NCBI GenBank assembly: GCA_019058315.1
Contig: JAHPZH010000001.1
Span: forward strand, 467,536-531,535
Length of the DNA: 64,000 bases
Source of the DNA: Candidatus Helarchaeota archaeon
GTDB taxonomy: Archaea; Asgardarchaeota; Lokiarchaeia; Helarchaeales; RDOG01
Reading direction: 5' to 3'
Positions within the stretch are counted from its first letter, which is position 1. Every line of letters begins with the position of its first letter. The notes beneath the pieces were generated by a model. It worked only from the letters and a program-made list of their open reading frames with translations, was not told where the DNA came from and ran no database searches. This document shows, in pieces, positions 1-8,398 of the stretch. The translations under genes were made by a program, and so were the position numbers.

Positions 1-1
1 A

Positions 2-391
2 AATGCAGCTTCAAGTATCTTAAAAAAATATGATTTAGAAATACCTGTAATAGGGTTGGCAAAAAAAGATGAATCTATATTTTTTCCTCAAAAATCAGAT
101 CCACTGAATCTTTCAAGAAACTCAAAGGCATTATTTCTATTAGAACGAGTCAGAGATGAAGCACATAGGTTTGCTATCTCCTATCATAAGAAATTAAGAC
201 AAAAAACTATTAAAAGATCAATTCTAGAAGATATTCCTGGGATTGGGAAAAAAATAAGTGAAAAATTAATAAATTATTTTGGGTCAGTTGAGAAAATTAA
301 ACAAGCTTCATTAGAAGAATTAAAAACCGTTCCAAGGTTAAGTGATAAATTAGCAGAAAAAATATATAGTTATTTTCATAATTCTCTCTGA
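2..391 (+). CDS. uvrC: UvrC excinuclease subunit C, C-terminal part (cut by window edge)
   Basis: This is the 3' end of the nucleotide-excision-repair nuclease UvrC, which makes the incisions on both sides of a lesion marked by UvrA and UvrB. The frame is open from the first bases of the window and has no stop upstream of the TTG at 56, so the gene begins outside the window. The text contains the end of the RNase H-like nuclease domain with the motif RDEAHRFAI, whose His belongs to the active site, followed by two helix-hairpin-helix motifs (IPGIGKK and the VPRLSDK copy) that bind DNA. It ends at the usual UvrC C terminus. The Uvr system is bacterial in origin and was acquired by several archaeal lineages. 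Confidence 0.93.
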   Translation, partial: NAASSILKKYDLEIPVIGLAKKDESIFFPQKSDPLNLSRNSKALFLLERVRDEAHRFAISYHKKLRQKTIKRSILEDIPGIGKKISEKLINYFGSVEKIKQASLEELKTVPRLSDKLAEKIYSYFHNSL

Positions 392-429
392 ATAATCTTT
401 AAAAATTAATTTCAGCTTGGAGAATTTTT

Positions 430-1218
430 ATGCTCAACTATTATATGTCACGATATACCACAGATACTATCTATAACTTCGAATTTTTAGTTGTTATCAT
501 AATATTTTTGGTTTTATTAATATTATGGAAAAAAACTGGAGAAAAAAATTCTCTAAAAGTATATATTTTAACAGGAATACTACATTCAATAATTGAATTA
601 GTTGGTGAAGGTTCTGGAACCCGCGTAATTTCGACAACATATCTTTTTGGTATAATACAAATAGGATATCCATTTACAGCATTTATTTTAGGATTTTTTG
701 AAGGTGGACTATTTTGTCTAATGGGATATCATGTTGTTCGAATATTAATGAATAAGGATGGTTTTTCATTAAAATTTACAGCAATTTTATCAATTATATT
801 TCTCATATTTAGTACATTAGGGGCAATTAATGCAAGAATGTCGTTGAGATCCAATCCCTTTGCTATTATTATTACCAGAAGAGAAATTTTCTCCATTGGG
901 GCAATAATTCTTTTAATAATCTCCTTCATTGTTTCATTTGGTTATTTTTTTCTAAAAAAGAATATCCCTTCTGGCCATAGAATTAGTCTAATATATTTTT
1001 ACTTAGGAGTGATCTTCTTTACAGCCGTATTAATAGTACCACTTCATGTAGGTGGTGTCCGTTTTATAGAAGTCTATCAAAATTTTGTTTTTATGCATGC
1101 AAGCTTCATCGAACAATTAATTGTCATGTATGGTTATAGTATAGTTCTAGAGGCGGCTGGATTTTTTTTACCGTTCTATGTAATTATCTATCATTTTAAT
1201 CTAATAGAATTAGAATAA
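430..1218 (+). CDS. Polytopic membrane protein of unknown function
   Basis: I do not recognise this family. The 262-residue product is strongly hydrophobic with about seven predicted membrane segments and short polar loops. An ATG at 430 and another seven codons downstream (the M of MSRYTTD) are both possible starts. It ends only 10 bases before the start of the C39-like peptidase gene, so the two are probably co-transcribed. A membrane protein next to a cysteine-peptidase-like protein could be a processing or export pair, but nothing in the sequence proves this. Confidence 0.7.
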   Translation: MLNYYMSRYTTDTIYNFEFLVVIIIFLVLLILWKKTGEKNSLKVYILTGILHSIIELVGEGSGTRVISTTYLFGIIQIGYPFTAFILGFFEGGLFCLMGYHVVRILMNKDGFSLKFTAILSIIFLIFSTLGAINARMSLRSNPFAIIITRREIFSIGAIILLIISFIVSFGYFFLKKNIPSGHRISLIYFYLGVIFFTAVLIVPLHVGGVRFIEVYQNFVFMHASFIEQLIVMYGYSIVLEAAGFFLPFYVIIYHFNLIELE

Positions 1219-1228
1219 TGAAAACAAG

Positions 1229-1864
1229 ATGGACCAAATTAAAAAAGAAATCAGATTCAAAATTCCCTTTTATGAGCAAGGATATAACGAATGTGGTCCA
1301 ATTTGCTTGAAAATGGTTCTTGAATATTTTGGAGAACATCATTCGGTATTGGAATTAAAAAATTTAGTTGAGAGTGATTCAACAGGAACCACATGGGCTA
1401 TTGGACTGGTAAAGGCAGCAGCTTCACTAGGATTTAAAGTGGACTTTTATACGACTTATTTGGGAGTTAATCCTGATAACTATAGCTTGATGTATTATGT
1501 TACACAAACAGATGGTTATAAGGAATCAAAGGTTAAAGTAAAAAAAATTATTGATATTATATCGAGAGATCCGAGAGTTACACTTATAGAAAAAGCTCTA
1601 ACACTTGAAGAAATTTTAAAAAAAATTAATGAGGATTGTACAGTGATTTCAGAAGTCAATTGGTGTTCAGTTATAAGGGAAAACGGATATCTCGGACATT
1701 TTATTGTGATTGTCGGATATGATAAAAAAAATGTTTATATCCATCAAATTCTGCCTGGAAACCCCCAACCTTATTTTCCAATAAAAAGAAATGTTTTTAA
1801 TAAAGCTCGGAATCAACTCGGAACAGATCAGAATTTAATTTTTATTTATAGAAAAGAAAAATGA
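1229..1864 (+). CDS. C39-like cysteine peptidase domain protein
   Basis: The 211-residue protein has the hallmarks of the peptidase C39-like fold (papain-like, as in bacteriocin-processing leader peptidases). Near the N terminus there is YNECGPICLKMVL with the presumed nucleophile Cys22, preceded by a Gln-containing segment (YEQGYN). The matching histidine is His157 in GHFIVIVGYD. The acidic third residue that normally follows about 15 residues later is not obvious: the position carries HQILPGNP. It has no signal peptide or membrane segment. It follows the membrane protein that ends at 1218 after a 10-base gap, suggesting one transcript. Activity as a peptidase is inferred from the fold. A catalytically altered or transglutaminase-like role is possible. 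Confidence 0.72.
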   Translation: MDQIKKEIRFKIPFYEQGYNECGPICLKMVLEYFGEHHSVLELKNLVESDSTGTTWAIGLVKAAASLGFKVDFYTTYLGVNPDNYSLMYYVTQTDGYKESKVKVKKIIDIISRDPRVTLIEKALTLEEILKKINEDCTVISEVNWCSVIRENGYLGHFIVIVGYDKKNVYIHQILPGNPQPYFPIKRNVFNKARNQLGTDQNLIFIYRKEK

Positions 1865-1890
1865 GTTACAGAAGATCTTGGTTTAAATAA

Positions 1891-2352
1891 TTAAATGATT
1901 AAATAATTATGTATTAGATCTTCAACTAATTTTTCTTCATAGTTTATACCAAAGTTAAATAAAAGAGCTAAACCTATTGCTATTAATATAAGAACAAATC
2001 CAGCCATTAAATCAATAATTCTATGCGTAGTATGTTCTATACCAATTATAAAAAATGCAATACTCATTAATAATAAGAAAATAGGTATTAAAATCTGTAA
2101 AGTTTTATACATAGAAGTTATCATCTTAATATAAATCGTTGTTTCCCCATTCCCTTCAAAACTGATGATTCCAGTTCTTTTAGCAGGAATTAAGGCTGGG
2201 TGTATATATAAATTCTTGTAAAAATTCTCAATTAAAAATTCAATTTGAGATTCACTCTCTTCCAATATGTAGAAATCTGAATTTTGGTCAAATAATTGAA
2301 TAATTTTTTCTTTACAATTTCTTACAGGTAATTCTATTTTTTTAGAACGCAA
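1891..2352 (-). CDS. Two-helix membrane protein, tandem paralogue A
   Basis: This 153-residue protein and its upstream neighbour (2402-2890) are tandem duplicates. Both start with a soluble region of about 80 residues containing CKEKIIQLF and a conserved KRTG-ISFEG-GET segment, followed by two hydrophobic helices (about residues 85-105 and 115-132) and a short EEKL-ED tail. The soluble part has the alternation of a small alpha/beta sensor fold, but I cannot assign a family. The two genes are 49 bases apart on the same strand and likely form one transcript. Function is unknown. Confidence 0.65.
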   Translation of the reverse strand: MRSKKIELPVRNCKEKIIQLFDQNSDFYILEESESQIEFLIENFYKNLYIHPALIPAKRTGIISFEGNGETTIYIKMITSMYKTLQILIPIFLLLMSIAFFIIGIEHTTHRIIDLMAGFVLILIAIGLALLFNFGINYEEKLVEDLIHNYLII

Positions 2353-2401
2353 AATAATTTAACCTTTATTAATTATTAATCATTTTAAATTCTTCTTTTA
2401 A

Positions 2402-2890
2402 CTAATGTTCTGCTGTTAAAAAATCAAAAATTATATCCTCAATTAATTTCTCTTCACGTCTTATACCCCAGCTGAAGAAATAATAAAAACCTATTGCGGT
2501 TAATATAAATATCAACCCAGGAATTAAATTATGAAGAGCATGCATTTTATATTTTACAAGAGTAAAGATATATAAAAATATACCAAAACCACTCATTATT
2601 AAAAAGTTAATAGGAATTACTAACCTTAAAATATTATACATTGTGCTTTTTATTTTTATTTTAATTTGGGTTTCTCCATCCCCTTCAAAACTGATGGTTC
2701 CAGTTCTTTTAACAGGTATTAGTCCATAGGCTCGTTCTACATTTTTGATAAAATCCTTAATTAAAATTTTAAATTGAAAATTATTTTCTTCTGATATGTG
2801 AAAACCTGCTCTTTGGTTAAATAATTGAATAATTTTTTCCTTACAAATTTTTAATGGTAAAGATATTCTTATAGAACCCAAATAATTCAC
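2402..2890 (-). CDS. Two-helix membrane protein, tandem paralogue B
   Basis: The product has 162 residues and is a clear paralogue of the protein encoded at 1891-2352. The shared blocks are ICKEKIIQLFNQ near residue 15, PVKRTGTISFEGDGET in the middle, two hydrophobic helices in the second half, and a final EEKLIEDII segment. It lies between the acyl-CoA dehydrogenase gene (13 bases upstream on the same strand) and its duplicate, so all three may be transcribed together. No enzymatic motif is visible and the function is unknown. Confidence 0.65.
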   Translation of the reverse strand: MNYLGSIRISLPLKICKEKIIQLFNQRAGFHISEENNFQFKILIKDFIKNVERAYGLIPVKRTGTISFEGDGETQIKIKIKSTMYNILRLVIPINFLIMSGFGIFLYIFTLVKYKMHALHNLIPGLIFILTAIGFYYFFSWGIRREEKLIEDIIFDFLTAEH

Positions 2891-2903
2891 CCCTTATTAA
2901 TAA

Positions 2904-4091
2904 TTAGAATCCTCTTTCACGATATGCTTCTCTTTGGATAAGATAAAGCATAACGTTCCGAGTTCCACCACCAATTTCTAATAGAGGGGCATCTCTGGCA
3001 AAACGTTCCATAGGGTGTTCTTTGGTATATCCGATTCCACCCATTAATTGAATTCCTTCTTTAGCAATCCAATTTGCAGAGTGACAAGCATAATATTTCG
3101 CCATTGAAGCAATTTTTGTTGCTCGAATATTACTTATCCTATCAAGGGTTCTCGCAGCTTGGATTGTAAGTGCACGTGCTGCTTCTATTCTGGTAGCCAT
3201 ATCTGCAATTATAAAACTAACCCCTTCAAAGCCTCTTATTTCCCGGTCGAACTGAATTCTCTCTGTGCTATAACGTAATGCTGTTTCAAATGCGGCTTTA
3301 GCAACTCCCACTCCTTGTCCCGCAATAGCGACACGTTCAGAATTAAGTTCATCCATTAAGACTTTAAATCCATAATTTTCATCTGCAATCCTATTTTCAG
3401 CTGGTACAGCAACATTTTTAAATCGAAGATGGGAAATTCGGGTTCCATTTAATCCCATCAATTCATAATCTTTCTCAACAGTAAATCCTTTCATTCCTTT
3501 TTCTACAATAAAAGCTGTCATTCCAGTTTTTGGACGAGTTATTGGTAAGGGCGTCGTAATAGCGAATAAACAAATATAATCAGCCTGACTACCATTTGTA
3601 ATGAATCTTTTTTCACCATTAATAATATAATAATCTCCCTCTCTATGTGCTCTGGTCTTCATGCCCGCAGCATCTGAACCTACATCAGGTTCCGTAATTC
3701 CTATCGCCCCAATTTTCTCGCCTTTTATTAAGGGTGTAAGAAATTTTTCTTTCTGTTCATGCGTTCCAAATCGATTTAAAGGCATACCACAAAGATGAAC
3801 AGAAGCTAATCGAGATAGATCCAAAGCAAAATTTATTGCACTAAGTTCCTCGGCAATAATAGTATCCCCGATGACTCCAAATTCGGAACCTCCATATTCT
3901 TTCGGATGCAAGACCCGAAGAAAACCACGTTTTCCTAACTCACGGATAATATTTCTTATAGTATCATAAGATTTTGATTTCTCAATTTCGTTTACTTTAG
4001 GAGCAACATATTCTTCTGCAAATTGCTTTATTTCTTCTTTGAGTTCTAACTCTTCCTTTGAAAGAAATACACTCAAGGGACCATTCCTCAT
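2904..4091 (-). CDS. Acyl-CoA dehydrogenase (isovaleryl/long-chain active-site type)
   Basis: This flavoenzyme oxidises an acyl-CoA to the 2,3-enoyl-CoA with electron transfer to an acceptor such as ETF or ferredoxin. The 395-residue length, GITEPDVGSDAAGM (FAD/substrate binding) and ITNGSQADY in the beta domain, and the C-terminal GIQLMGGIGYTKEHPMERF are diagnostic. The catalytic base looks moved. The site used by medium-chain enzymes (Glu in EGT) is Gly375 in EIGGGT, while Glu252 in NSERVAIAG occupies the helix position used by isovaleryl-CoA and long-chain dehydrogenases. It may therefore act on branched or long-chain acyl-CoA. No ETF genes are in the window. A class III CoA transferase/racemase at 50278-51483 could act in the same kind of pathway. 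Confidence 0.93.
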   Translation of the reverse strand: MRNGPLSVFLSKEELELKEEIKQFAEEYVAPKVNEIEKSKSYDTIRNIIRELGKRGFLRVLHPKEYGGSEFGVIGDTIIAEELSAINFALDLSRLASVHLCGMPLNRFGTHEQKEKFLTPLIKGEKIGAIGITEPDVGSDAAGMKTRAHREGDYYIINGEKRFITNGSQADYICLFAITTPLPITRPKTGMTAFIVEKGMKGFTVEKDYELMGLNGTRISHLRFKNVAVPAENRIADENYGFKVLMDELNSERVAIAGQGVGVAKAAFETALRYSTERIQFDREIRGFEGVSFIIADMATRIEAARALTIQAARTLDRISNIRATKIASMAKYYACHSANWIAKEGIQLMGGIGYTKEHPMERFARDAPLLEIGGGTRNVMLYLIQREAYRERGF

Positions 4092-4335
4092 TTTAATATT
4101 TTTAATTTTTTCAAATTTAAATTAGTAAATATAACTTAAAGTAATTTACAGTGCATAAAAATGACCCATTTGTATTTAATAAAAAATAATATAAAATGCA
4201 AATTGTACCAAAATAAAAACTTTTAAAAGCAGGAGAATTAACAAAAAACAAAATTATTGATAAGAATTGCAAAACTCATAATGTTAAAGACCCTACTCTC
4301 TTTTATGTGAGGTTTTAGTAATCTTTAAATTGAAT

Positions 4336-4560
4336 TCATAGGTCTCTATATTTCTTTTTACGTTTTTCAGTTTTACTTTTCTTTAATAATTCCGAATAAC
4401 GAACATCAAACCTTATAAAATAAGTTCGACCACAAGCCTTACATGTAGCCTCTTTTATTTCATTATCCAGATAAACTGCCGCCCCACAAACGCAATGAAT
4501 ATCAAGAGAATATTTGAATTCATTAAAATATACCCTCGATTCATCTATAACCCGTGTCAT
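4336..4560 (-). CDS. Small zinc-ribbon protein
   Basis: The 74-residue product carries CVCGAAVYL and, 14 residues later, CKACGRTY, giving two cysteine pairs (CxC and CxxC) that would form a single zinc ribbon. The C terminus is very basic (KKSKTEKRKKKYRD), which suggests nucleic-acid contact. It stands alone between two AT-rich gaps. I do not recognise the family. Confidence 0.6.
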   Translation of the reverse strand: MTRVIDESRVYFNEFKYSLDIHCVCGAAVYLDNEIKEATCKACGRTYFIRFDVRYSELLKKSKTEKRKKKYRDL

Positions 4561-4682
4561 TCACTTCACTTTTTTCAAAAATTAAAAAACAAATATGATA
4601 TTTTTCAAATTAAAATAATAATATAAAATCTTCTAATTATTTAAGATACCCCTAATATTGGAATTTATATCATAACTAGATT

Positions 4683-5456
4683 TTATTTTTGAGTTAGACT
4701 ATTTTCACATGAAAATAACTTATTATAGTAACAATTCTTGCATTTTTTTTGACTTTTATGATTTCTTTCGATATAATAAGGGTCCTTACATTCATTAATC
4801 ATTTCTAGTAATTGGTTCGCCGAATTCAAGATATTTAGGAAATTGAAAGGTATAAAGTAAATTTGATTGTTATAATTTCTGAAAAAATCTGAAGGATTTA
4901 CCATTAAATCTTCCATAAAGTCTCTTTTATTAGTAGTATAACCCAAAATGGGATTCCCAATTTTATAATTTACTAGTTTTTTGAGAAGAAATTGATAATT
5001 TTCTAAAAATTCAAAACCTATTTTAATCTGGTATTTCCTTCTTTCCCGATATAAAAATCGAAATAATAAAAGATTATAAATTACCACAAGGTTTTTATCA
5101 CTTTTATAAGCAGAATTTGGAATCTTTTTCACTCTTTTAATATTTAAGACATGAATTGTCTCGGATTTTTCATTAAATAATATGAAATCTACAGATCCCA
5201 CCAAACAAAAATCTTTATCAACAAAAAGTGTTGTTTTTTGTTCGAAATTATTTGCAATGATTGTAAATTCATCTTTTATTATAGGTTCATTAATATCGAA
5301 TAATTTTGAGACATGTTGATAATTATTTTCATTAAATTGACTAATATTTTGACTTCTTGGAATTGGTCTTCCCCAAAATTTTGCTGTACAATGACAAAAA
5401 TGCCATTCTTTTAAAAAACTAATTGGAATATGCCGTATACTCAATCTACTTACCAA
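4683..5456 (-). CDS. Cas4-like PD-(D/E)XK nuclease-fold protein with altered active site
   Basis: The architecture matches Cas4/Dna2-type iron-sulfur nucleases. A cysteine pair lies near the N terminus (Cys21 and Cys23 in HFCHCTAKFW), a nuclease core in the middle, and three cysteines at the C terminus (Cys239, Cys242, Cys250, in KKCKNCYYNKLFSC), the usual ligands of a [4Fe-4S] cluster. In the core, GSVDFI gives the first metal-binding Asp90, but the second motif reads HVLNIKR, with Asn105 in the place of the usual Asp/Glu before x-Lys107. The glutamine of the downstream Cas4 motif is also not apparent. No CRISPR array or other cas gene is nearby, so this would be an orphan member. It may be inactive as a nuclease or use an altered site. 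The assignment rests on motif layout only. Confidence 0.55.
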   Translation of the reverse strand: MVSRLSIRHIPISFLKEWHFCHCTAKFWGRPIPRSQNISQFNENNYQHVSKLFDINEPIIKDEFTIIANNFEQKTTLFVDKDFCLVGSVDFILFNEKSETIHVLNIKRVKKIPNSAYKSDKNLVVIYNLLLFRFLYRERRKYQIKIGFEFLENYQFLLKKLVNYKIGNPILGYTTNKRDFMEDLMVNPSDFFRNYNNQIYFIPFNFLNILNSANQLLEMINECKDPYYIERNHKSQKKCKNCYYNKLFSCENSLTQK

Positions 5457-5500
5457 TAATTAGGTAAGTCCTTACTTTTTAAACCCATCAAAAAATTGTA

Positions 5501-6097
5501 TTATTGCCAATATTTTCCTTGTGCACAAGAAATACAAAGATTTTTTCCATCTTTTTTAATAACTCTAGTTGCCATTACTCCCTCATGACAATTCTCACAA
5601 ATAATAGTATTAAAAATTTGGGCTTCAGGTGGAATTTTCATTTGAACATTTTCAATTTTAAGGTAATCGCTTTGAGGCCTTTCTAATATTTTAAACATTA
5701 TCTTTTTTAGGAATTCTTTTCTTTCATCAGCGTTCAGGTTTTTCATTTCTTCACGCAAATCGCCTAAAATATTCCTTATTTGTGAAAAATCAAAACTCAA
5801 CCGAATTCCTTTTCCTGTAGTTCTATTAAATATTGTTGCAGCAGTTTTTCCATAATCTTTTAAAATCAAATTTCCTTTTCCTAGTGATGTGCCTAAAACA
5901 ATTTGAAGTGCGTCCACCATACAAGATTGCCCTTCCGAAATCGTAACTACTTCTTCATCAATGGATCTTGATGCTGCCAATTCTTTTAATGCGATAATCC
6001 CGATAATCATACCAGAAAGTAACCCAGGACAACTATGTCCATGAAATTCAACAGCTTTATCCCATAATCCAGTAATATCTAAATCCATATTCATCAT
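5501..6097 (-). CDS. fmdE: FmdE-family protein with C-terminal zinc ribbon
   Basis: FmdE proteins are encoded with molybdenum formylmethanofuran dehydrogenase in methanogens but also occur alone in many anaerobes. Their exact role is unsettled. The signature FHGHSCPGLLSG lies at residues 18-29, and the second conserved cysteine block is QSCMVDALQ around residue 59. The C terminus holds a four-cysteine ribbon (CENCHEG and CISCAQG). It has 198 residues, close to family size. No formylmethanofuran dehydrogenase subunit is encoded in the window, so a direct link is not supported here. Several Met codons at the N terminus (MMNM) leave the exact start open by three codons. Confidence 0.85.
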   Translation of the reverse strand: MMNMDLDITGLWDKAVEFHGHSCPGLLSGMIIGIIALKELAASRSIDEEVVTISEGQSCMVDALQIVLGTSLGKGNLILKDYGKTAATIFNRTTGKGIRLSFDFSQIRNILGDLREEMKNLNADERKEFLKKIMFKILERPQSDYLKIENVQMKIPPEAQIFNTIICENCHEGVMATRVIKKDGKNLCISCAQGKYWQ

Positions 6098-6235
6098 CTC
6101 TATAAATTGGGCTGTATATACTATCTCTAAATTAAAATAATATTATGTATTTGATATAATATATTAGTGAAAATCATAATAAAAAATTAAGTAAAAATAG
6201 GTATTAATAGAAAAAAATAGAAGAAAAAAGGAAAA

Positions 6236-6427
6236 TTAATCTGTTTCTACTTCAATAGCATTCTCTGGACATTGATCTTGGCAAGCTAAGCATTCAATGC
6301 ACTCGTCTTCTGCGACAACTTTAGTTTTCCCAGCAGCGTCATCAAGCTCATATACTCCACTAGGACAAACATCAACGCACGTTCCACAACCAGTACATTT
6401 CTCAAAATCCACTTTTATTTTCGGCAA
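6236..6427 (-). CDS. 2[4Fe-4S] ferredoxin
   Basis: A 63-residue clostridial-type ferredoxin that carries low-potential electrons. Eight cysteines fall in two perfect CxxCxxCxxxCP motifs: Cys11, 14, 17, 21 and Cys43, 46, 49, 53. It is a close tandem copy of the gene at 6483-6674, with the same length and cysteine spacing and mainly conservative differences. The 55-base gap suggests co-transcription. Such ferredoxins could supply reductase, dehydrogenase or BadF-type activator reactions. Confidence 0.95.
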   Translation of the reverse strand: MPKIKVDFEKCTGCGTCVDVCPSGVYELDDAAGKTKVVAEDECIECLACQDQCPENAIEVETD

Positions 6428-6482
6428 ATCTCTTCACCTATTTCATCTTTCTCATACACATTATTAGAGGAGGAAATTCTAA

Positions 6483-6674
6483 TTAATCTCCTTGCACTTC
6501 AATGGCCCCTTCTGGACATTGATCAGCACAAGCAAGACACTCTATACATTCATCCTCATTAACTCTACTTGTCTTTCCGGTGGCATCATTTAATTCAAAT
6601 ACTCCACTTGGACAGACATCAACGCAGGTTCCACAACCTGTACACTTTTCATCGTCAACTATTATCTTTGGCAT
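6483..6674 (-). CDS. 2[4Fe-4S] ferredoxin, tandem copy
   Basis: The 63-residue protein has the same two CxxCxxCxxxCP cluster motifs as its downstream neighbour, with the N-terminal KCTGCGTCVDVCPSGV block almost identical. It is the upstream copy of a tandem duplication. The remaining differences (for example VDDEK against VDFEK, and the C-terminal GAIEVQGD against NAIEVETD) show that both copies have been kept as functional proteins rather than decaying. Confidence 0.95.
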   Translation of the reverse strand: MPKIIVDDEKCTGCGTCVDVCPSGVFELNDATGKTSRVNEDECIECLACADQCPEGAIEVQGD

Positions 6675-6737
6675 TTTTCATCATTTCCTTCAATTTTTAC
6701 TTTGAAATTTTCTAAAAAAACAATATTTTAACTGTTA

Positions 6738-8138
6738 TTATATTTTTTTATACCAAATCGTTTTATTAGGTAAATCTTTAACTTCTAAATTTAATTTATT
6801 CAATTCGTCACGAATCTTATCTGATAAAGCATAATCTTTACTTTGCCTCGCTTCTTGTCTTATTGTCAAAATTAGATCTACTAATTTGTCTGAAATACCT
6901 TCTTTATTTTCCAAAAAGATACCAAGAATACTCCCTAATTCCCATAATAATTTATGAGCTTGTTCCATTATTTCTGGATTTACAATTTCACCCTTTTGAG
7001 TTATTTTATTTATTTCTCGTGCTAATGTCTGTAAATGAGATAGAGCAAGAGGTGTATTAAAATCATCATCCATCGCGAGGATAAATTCAGATTGGGTTTG
7101 TTGAATGAGTTTTTTCAAATCTTCCGTTAGACTTTTTGAGTAATCTTTATTATCTATAAGATGTGCATTTCTTGAAGCCTCTAAAGCTACAAAAAATTTT
7201 TCAAGGACATTTTGGGCATGATCCAAATTCTCGTCACTAAATTCCATTGGTTTTCGATAATGAGTTGAAATTAAAAAACAACGGAGATTTTCTGGAGACC
7301 TTTTTTCCAATACTTCTTGAATTGTAAAGAAGTTCTTTAATGATTTTGACATTTTTTCCTTATTAACTGTTAAAAATCCATTATGGATCCAATATCTAAC
7401 AAATTTCTTACCGGTATATGCCTCAGTTTGGGCAATTTCATTCTCATGATGAGGAAACACTAAATCTTGACCACCCCCATGGATATCAAGAGTGCTTCCT
7501 AGATATTTTGTTGACATTACACTGCATTCAATATGCCAACCTGGTCTTCCAAGTCCCCAAGGTGATTCCCAAAATGGTTCATCTTCTTTTTTTCTCTTCC
7601 ACAAAGCAAAATCTTTGGGATTTCGCTTATCTGGGGAATCTTCACTGTCTATTAGTTCTTCAAATGGTTTTCTTGATAATTTGCCATAATCTTGGAAGGA
7701 ATCTACCGCAAAATATACATTTCCATTTGATTCATATGCAAATCCTTTTTGAATAAGAATTTTAATTGCTTCAATCATATCAGGAATGTGTTGAGTAGCT
7801 CGTGGAAAATAATCTGCTGATAATGCCCTCAATTTCTTCATATCTCTAAAATATAATTCTGTATATTTATCAGCAAGTTCATAAATCGTTAAATTTTCCT
7901 CATGAGCTCTTTTTATTATTTTATCATCAATATCTGTTAAATTTTGAATGTATGTTACATCAAAACCCCTAAATTTGAGATATCTATACATAATATCAAA
8001 AAAAACATAGGACCTAGCATGACCTATATGAGAAAAATCGTATACCGTCGGTCCACAAACATACATTTTAACTTTGCTTTTCTCTAAAGGAACAAAATCT
8101 TCTTTTTTTCCCGTTAAGTCATTAAAAAGTTTTAGCAT
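6738..8138 (-). CDS. cysS: Cysteinyl-tRNA synthetase
   Basis: A class I aminoacyl-tRNA synthetase that charges tRNA-Cys. It has 466 residues, normal for the family. The HIGH signature is SHIGHAR (residues 36-42), KMSKS is at 262-266, and the zinc ligands are visible as Cys28 (MYVCGPT), Cys205 (WHIECS) and the FPHHENEIAQ block near 230-236. The gene encoding its substrate, tRNA-Cys(GCA), lies 67 bases upstream on the same strand. The C-terminal anticodon-binding part is of normal length, with a motif SDKIRDELNKL near the end. Confidence 0.97.
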   Translation of the reverse strand: MLKLFNDLTGKKEDFVPLEKSKVKMYVCGPTVYDFSHIGHARSYVFFDIMYRYLKFRGFDVTYIQNLTDIDDKIIKRAHEENLTIYELADKYTELYFRDMKKLRALSADYFPRATQHIPDMIEAIKILIQKGFAYESNGNVYFAVDSFQDYGKLSRKPFEELIDSEDSPDKRNPKDFALWKRKKEDEPFWESPWGLGRPGWHIECSVMSTKYLGSTLDIHGGGQDLVFPHHENEIAQTEAYTGKKFVRYWIHNGFLTVNKEKMSKSLKNFFTIQEVLEKRSPENLRCFLISTHYRKPMEFSDENLDHAQNVLEKFFVALEASRNAHLIDNKDYSKSLTEDLKKLIQQTQSEFILAMDDDFNTPLALSHLQTLAREINKITQKGEIVNPEIMEQAHKLLWELGSILGIFLENKEGISDKLVDLILTIRQEARQSKDYALSDKIRDELNKLNLEVKDLPNKTIWYKKI

Positions 8139-8205
8139 TAAAGTTTTTCCTTAAATTATTTAAATTTTTTAATGAAAGAAATTTATATTCTTCCTTTAAA
8201 TATTT

Positions 8206-8281
8206 TGGAGCGGACGGAGATATTTGAAATCTCGTGCATACAGCTCTGCAGGCTGTTTCCTAACCACTCGGACACGTCCGC
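8206..8281 (-). tRNA. tRNA-Cys (anticodon GCA)
   Basis: The reverse strand folds as a full cloverleaf. The acceptor stem GCGGACG pairs perfectly with CGTCCGC, the D arm is TCC..GGA, and the anticodon stem ACAGC/GCTGT encloses the seven-base loop CTGCAGA with anticodon GCA. The T stem GAGAT/ATCTC closes the loop TTCAAAT. The discriminator base is U73, the known identity element of tRNA-Cys, and the CCA end is encoded (8206-8208). There is no intron. It lies directly upstream of cysS on the same strand. Confidence 0.95.
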
Positions 8282-8398
8282 AAGTTCGAATTATATTATT
8301 CGAATATATAACATTATTATATAATATTTATTGAAAAATTAGATAAAAATAATGGTATAATTAAAAATTTTTAAGGTTTGATATCTGTCATAAATTCT

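Noticed and set aside
4683..5456. A CRISPR-Cas locus around the Cas4-like gene
   Set aside because: I found no regularly spaced direct repeats and no other cas genes in the window.
7418..7756. A plus-strand frame of 112 codons in cysS
   Set aside because: Shadow of the cysS gene on the other strand, whose motifs are complete.
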